From NCBI GenBank assembly GCA_045636705.1, contig JAZTYA010000033.1:3219-67218 (forward strand): 64,000 nt of DNA, given 5' to 3'. The stretch's first letter is position 1; each line of letters opens with the position of its first letter. Source of the DNA: SFWF01 sp045636705 (GTDB taxonomy: Bacteria > Bacillota > Clostridia > Oscillospirales > Acutalibacteraceae). Below the pieces are notes generated by a model. It saw only the letters and a program-made list of their open reading frames with translations, made no database searches and had not been told where the DNA came from. This document shows, in pieces, positions 60,574 to 64,000 of this stretch. The translations under genes and the position numbers were made by a program.

Positions 60574-61918
60574 GACGGTTTACGTATGTGAAGAATGTGG
60601 TTTTGAAAGTCCGAAATGGTCGGGTCAATGTCCCGGTTGTAAGGCTTGGAACACACTTACAGAACAAACTGTAAATCTTACTAGTGCGCAAACAATTTCA
60701 AAGCCTTTGTCTTCTATCAAGGCTTTCCCGCTAGACCAAATTACCTTTGAACAGGAGCATAGAATTAAGACCGGAATTTCTGAGCTTGATAGGGTTCTTG
60801 GCGGCGGAATAGTAAAAGGCTCAGTTTCTTTAATCAGTGGTGACCCCGGTATTGGTAAGTCTACAATTCTTCTGCAAATATGCAAATTTCTTCCCGAGGA
60901 ATATTCAATTCTTTACGTATCGGGAGAGGAATCTGCCGTTCAAATAAAGCTTCGCGCAAACAGGCTCGGAGTTGAAAACACCAACCTAAAACTAATGGCG
61001 GAAACCGACGTTTTGGCGATTTGCGAGTATATTAAAACAGCAAAGCCACACCTTGTAATGATAGACTCAATTCAGACCATGCGCATATCCGAGCTTTCTT
61101 CTTCAATTGGAAGCATCGTTCAGACAAGGGAGTCGGCTAACCTTTTAATTTCCGTAGGTAAGGCGCTTGATATTCCGATAATAATAGTAGGTCACGTTAA
61201 TAAAGGCGGAGATATTGCAGGTCCAAAGGTTTTAGAGCATAGCGTCGACACTGTGCTTTATTTTGAAGGAGAACATAATCAGTCCTATAGAATTCTTCGC
61301 GCTGTTAAAAACCGTTATGGCTCAACAAACGAAATCGGTGTTTTTGAAATGACTGAAAAGGGTCTAAATCAGGTTGAAAATCCTTCTGCAATGCTTTTGT
61401 CGGGTAGAATAAGCGGAGTGTCGGGCTCTGCTATTACCTGCGTTATAGAGGGAACAAGACCAATTTTAGCCGAGGTGCAAGCATTAGTTACCTCAACGGG
61501 TTTTGGAAACCCAAGAAGAATGACTACGGGTTTTGACTATAACCGATTAAATTTAATTCTAGCCGTTCTAGAAAAAAGAGAAGGCATCTATTTTTCGGCT
61601 CTTGACACCTATCTTAACATTGTAGGCGGTCTGCATTTGGACGAGCCTGCGGTTGACTTGTGCGTAGCTTTAGCCTTGGTGTCGGGTGTCAGAGATATTC
61701 CTATCCCTGATGATATGGTAATCTTCGGAGAGGTTGGACTTTCGGGAGAGATTAGGTCAATTCCCAGAATTGTCGAAAGGGTAAAAGAAGCAATAAGACT
61801 AGGATTTAAACAATGTGTTGTGCCGAAGTCTTGTTTAAAGCAGTTATCAGGACTCGGAAATGAAATAAACATAATCGGAGTTTCAACACTTTCATCCGCA
61901 ATTTCGGTAATTAAATAA
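60557..61918 (+). CDS. radA: DNA repair protein RadA
   Basis: 453 residues. N-terminal zinc ribbon CEECGFESPKWSGQCPGC, RecA-like ATPase with SGDPGIGKSTIL, the RadA-specific KNRYGSTNEIGVF, and a C-terminal Lon-like domain (GGLHLDEPAVDLCVALAL, GEVGLSGEIRSI). Branch migration in recombination. The ATG lies inside the cwlD end. Confidence 0.97.
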   Translation: MATKIKTVYVCEECGFESPKWSGQCPGCKAWNTLTEQTVNLTSAQTISKPLSSIKAFPLDQITFEQEHRIKTGISELDRVLGGGIVKGSVSLISGDPGIGKSTILLQICKFLPEEYSILYVSGEESAVQIKLRANRLGVENTNLKLMAETDVLAICEYIKTAKPHLVMIDSIQTMRISELSSSIGSIVQTRESANLLISVGKALDIPIIIVGHVNKGGDIAGPKVLEHSVDTVLYFEGEHNQSYRILRAVKNRYGSTNEIGVFEMTEKGLNQVENPSAMLLSGRISGVSGSAITCVIEGTRPILAEVQALVTSTGFGNPRRMTTGFDYNRLNLILAVLEKREGIYFSALDTYLNIVGGLHLDEPAVDLCVALALVSGVRDIPIPDDMVIFGEVGLSGEIRSIPRIVERVKEAIRLGFKQCVVPKSCLKQLSGLGNEINIIGVSTLSSAISVIK

Positions 61919-61923
61919 TTTTG

Positions 61924-61950
61924 GCAGATGCGAATTCGCATCTGCTTTTT
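61924..61950 (+). terminator. Terminator after radA
   Basis: GCAGATGCG-AATT-CGCATCTGC then TTTTT. Confidence 0.92.
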
Positions 61951-61952
61951 GT

Positions 61953-61980
61953 TTGATTATTTTAAGTTATGTGGTATAAT
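61953..61980 (+). promoter_or_regulatory. Promoter of uvrB
   Basis: TTGATT, 16 bases, TATAAT; the uvrB start is 32 bases downstream behind AAAGGAGTGAG. Confidence 0.75.
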
Positions 61981-62012
61981 AAAAATAAAAACAAAAGAAA
62001 AGGAGTGAGAGC

Positions 62013-62285
62013 GTGGATAAATTTAAACTGGTTTCAAACTATAAACCTACAGGTGACCAGCCAGAAGCTATTGAAAAACTAGTTGACGGTATTAATAAAG
62101 GCTATAAGGAACAAACCTTGCTTGGCGTTACGGGTTCAGGTAAAACCTTTACAATGGCGAATATTATCGAAAAAGTAAATCGTCCCACCCTCGTTCCCGC
62201 CCACAATAAGACACTTGCCGCGCAGCTGTGCAGCGAGTTCAAGGAGTTTTTCCCTGAAAACGCGGTGGAATATTTTGTATCCTAA
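62013..62285 (+). pseudogene. uvrB: UvrB N-terminal fragment, interrupted
   Basis: 90 residues of excision nuclease subunit B: KLVSNYKPTGDQPEAIEKLV and Walker A LLGVTGSGKTFTMANII, then PTLVPAHNKTLAAQLCSEFK. It stops after FFPENAVEYFVS, where intact UvrB continues YYDYYQPEAY. The next bases (TAATACAAG...) do not encode this in any frame I tried. The promoter and start are intact (GTG at 62013), so loss is at the 3' side. Complete UvrB is about 660 residues. Insertion of foreign DNA is the simplest reading; a second uvrB copy elsewhere cannot be excluded. Confidence 0.85.
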
Positions 62286-62433
62286 TACAAGTTTTGGCCC
62301 TAAAACCGTGATAAAATGCCGATTTTAAGGGATTTTTAACACAGAATAACAGGTAATAACACTATATAAACCAAATAAATTTGTGACCTAAATTCGTGTA
62401 ATTGTTATATTCAAAAAGTAAAGAGTTGAGTTT
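62286..62433. other. Junction region downstream of the uvrB break
   Basis: No gene seen. It contains GGCCCTAAAACCG..CCGATTTTAAGGG near 62295-62332, an imperfect inverted repeat that could be an element end, and AT-rich sequence with no recognised promoter. A + strand RBS-like AAAGAGTTGAG precedes the next gene. Confidence 0.4.
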
Positions 62434-63210
62434 ATGAAAGAATACATATTAAAATATAAAAAAAGCGATGGTATAAAACACGATGTTCATCCGAGTTGGT
62501 ATGAACTTTGTGAAAAGCAAACCAAAGATGAAGTTATAAATATTTTGAAAAAGCATTTATATGAACCCGGTGAATATAAATTGCATTTTTATGCTTTTAA
62601 AGACTTCATACAGAGAAGAAGTGACCAAAACTTTTTCAGTGGGTGGCTAACACAAAATAACAATTTGTGTCCCGAAGGTGTTTCGCCTGTAGGTATGGTG
62701 CATTTTGATTATTTTGATGATACTATTGATAATTTTGATTTTAAAAATACTTGGCCTGAAATTGATTGCGAAAAAGAGCTGTTAAACCCTACCGCACGGT
62801 TTGTAGTTGTGGGTGAAGATTTAATGCCTTCTCCAAAAGAATATGAAATTATATGTGAAAAATCCGCAGAACGTTTTATTAAAAGACTTCACAATTCAGT
62901 AAATTTTCCGTTAGAAATTGCTTGTGACTATCCCGATGTTATTTTTGAAATTTGTTATGATTGTAAGCCGGATCAAAGTTTGATTACAGATACTCTTAAG
63001 ATTATTGAAGACTATGTGACAAAATACAATAAACGTCATGATGATGTAATTCATTATGTGGCTGATGCCAATGATATAATGCAAAACAAAAAATCAAACG
63101 CCGTTTATGTGCATGTTGATTTTGGTAACTGCAACATTGATGTGTTGGCACTGGTTATAAGAGCAATTGGTAAGAGTAATTTGCCAATTAAAGAGATGAC
63201 ACTTAAGTAG
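62434..63210 (+). CDS. Hypothetical protein, unrecognised
   Basis: 258 residues with no signal peptide or transmembrane segment. Aromatic and acidic, with VHFDYFDDTIDNFDFKNTWP around residue 90 and a final HVDFGNCNIDVLALVIRAIG. No motif I recognise. The alternation of strands and helices suggests a mixed alpha/beta fold. It lies in the DNA inserted after uvrB and is followed by a lipoprotein gene after 23 bases, so the two may be functionally paired. Confidence 0.65.
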   Translation: MKEYILKYKKSDGIKHDVHPSWYELCEKQTKDEVINILKKHLYEPGEYKLHFYAFKDFIQRRSDQNFFSGWLTQNNNLCPEGVSPVGMVHFDYFDDTIDNFDFKNTWPEIDCEKELLNPTARFVVVGEDLMPSPKEYEIICEKSAERFIKRLHNSVNFPLEIACDYPDVIFEICYDCKPDQSLITDTLKIIEDYVTKYNKRHDDVIHYVADANDIMQNKKSNAVYVHVDFGNCNIDVLALVIRAIGKSNLPIKEMTLK

Positions 63211-63233
63211 CTTAATTCATTGGAGGAGATTTT

Positions 63234-64000
63234 ATGAAAAAACTATTCTCAATATTATTAATTGCTTTGACTATGTTTTCGTTATCGGCGTGTAAAACAT
63301 CTGATTCGGATACAACTGATTCTACATCTGTGGCATCGCCAATTCAAAAAACACAATATCTAACCCATGACGAAACACAGGTGTATAAATGGAAGTGCGA
63401 TATTGCCCCTACAAAAATAAAAGTATACAGTGGCAGTCCGTTAGAGGGTTTCTTTATCACTACTGATGATGAGTTATATGAATACAATTCAGAAATTGTT
63501 TTTTCTGAAACAGAAAAAAGTTACAGGAAAATTGACACCGAACTTAAATTTATTTATATATACTATCACTTCCAGCTTGATAAGCTTTCCGTACTAACTG
63601 ACGATTTTAAAACCTACACCTATAACAAAGAAGAAAAATCATTTACTAATATAGATAACGATTTCGGTAGTGTGGTTAAAGAATTCTATGAGCGTGGCAG
63701 AATACTTAACTGGACAAACACCAACTATAATTCTACTGTTATTTGGTTTATGGAAAAAAGCGGTAAAGTATACAACATAAAACAAACTCAAGGGACTGAA
63801 TACACACAATCTTTAATGTGTACTGTGCCTCCTAATGAAAAAATATTATCTTCTGCTTTAGGTGTTATCAAAACTGAAAACAAATATTATTACTTTGATT
63901 CAAAAGAATCCTGTTTTAAATTAGGTGAAGAACCCACAGCAGCATATGATAACATTGCATATTTAAATGAATTTATTGTTATGTATAAGGATGATCCAAC
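63234..64000 (+). CDS. Putative lipoprotein, 3' end outside the window
   Basis: Open frame to the window edge, at least 255 residues. Signal with lipobox: MKKLFSILLIALTMFSLSAC, then a Ser/Thr/Asp-rich linker and a beta-rich domain with recurring short phrases (YKWKCDIAPTKIKVY, DELYEYNSE, FKTYTYNKEEKSF, GKVYNIKQT, NKYYYFDSKE) that look like beta-propeller-type repeats. Strong RBS TTGGAGGAG. Function unknown. Confidence 0.7.
   Translation, partial: MKKLFSILLIALTMFSLSACKTSDSDTTDSTSVASPIQKTQYLTHDETQVYKWKCDIAPTKIKVYSGSPLEGFFITTDDELYEYNSEIVFSETEKSYRKIDTELKFIYIYYHFQLDKLSVLTDDFKTYTYNKEEKSFTNIDNDFGSVVKEFYERGRILNWTNTNYNSTVIWFMEKSGKVYNIKQTQGTEYTQSLMCTVPPNEKILSSALGVIKTENKYYYFDSKESCFKLGEEPTAAYDNIAYLNEFIVMYKDDP

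Overview
This window reads as a chromosomal segment of a low-GC Gram-positive anaerobe of the Clostridia (Bacillota). An intestinal Oscillospirales-type bacterium is my best guess, but this is inferred from gene content and order, not from a search. The supporting signs are: topA-trmFO and rnc-smc-ftsY gene order, Mini-RNase III, the L21-Prp-L27 block with an N-terminally extended L27, ArgR, YqeK, a DivIVA-like protein, an LPQTG-anchored protein, many SipW-type signal peptides, GGAGG ribosome binding sites and frequent TTG/GTG starts. Codon use is AT-leaning throughout, and no rRNA operon or CRISPR array was seen.

Layout. (1) 1-14915, all on +: a housekeeping run (topA 3' part, trmFO, plsX, rnc, a radical SAM gene, smc, ftsY, rdgB, yhbY, nadD, yqeK, rsfS, leuS). 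It covers DNA topology, tRNA modification, phospholipid start, RNA processing, chromosome condensation, protein targeting, NAD synthesis and translation. (2) 14921-21491: tRNA-Lys, greA, and three tandem paralogous secreted lipoproteins on the - strand. Each has an array of CxxC repeats and a C-terminal HExxHxxGxxD metallopeptidase motif. tRNA-Gln, tRNA-His, tRNA-Leu and a small XRE regulator follow. (3) 21492-34023: the accessory region and the most interesting part. Two strong promoters and an attenuator-like leader precede a cysteine-rich KTR protein. Then come a TetR regulator, two SipW-type signal peptidases, seven TasA/camelysin-like surface proteins with SipW-dependent signal peptides (three carrying beta-helix or GLUG domains), one LPQTG wall-anchored protein and two very small proteins. 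The intergenic gaps hold unusual hairpins: one two-hairpin element occurs three times, and one gap contains a candidate H-type pseudoknot with an A-rich loop. (4) 34104-41146: L21 leader, rplU-prp-rpmA, obgE, mrnC, a YitT protein, dut, a DUF1015 gene and a pseudouridine synthase, converging on an unaccompanied fumarase beta subunit and a DivIVA-like gene. (5) 41329-50861: nusB-xseA-xseB-ispA-dxs-tlyA-nadK-argR-recN-tyrS. (6) 51140-56551, all on -: a TPR-type XRE regulator, an acyltransferase with a zinc ribbon, and an asd-dapA-dapB operon for diaminopimelate. (7) 56723-61918: queA-tgt-yajC, a TIGR04086 protein, cwlD and radA. (8) 61953-64000: uvrB is cut after 90 codons and followed by unrelated DNA with an unknown gene and a lipoprotein running off the end.

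How the accessory genes may work together. The TetR protein probably controls the cluster. The two ER-type signal peptidases would mature the TasA-like precursors. The beta-helix and GLUG proteins could give carbohydrate- or host-facing surfaces, and the LPQTG protein could tether the assembly to peptidoglycan through a sortase encoded elsewhere. This is a reasoned model of a multi-subunit surface fibre or matrix system, not a demonstrated one.
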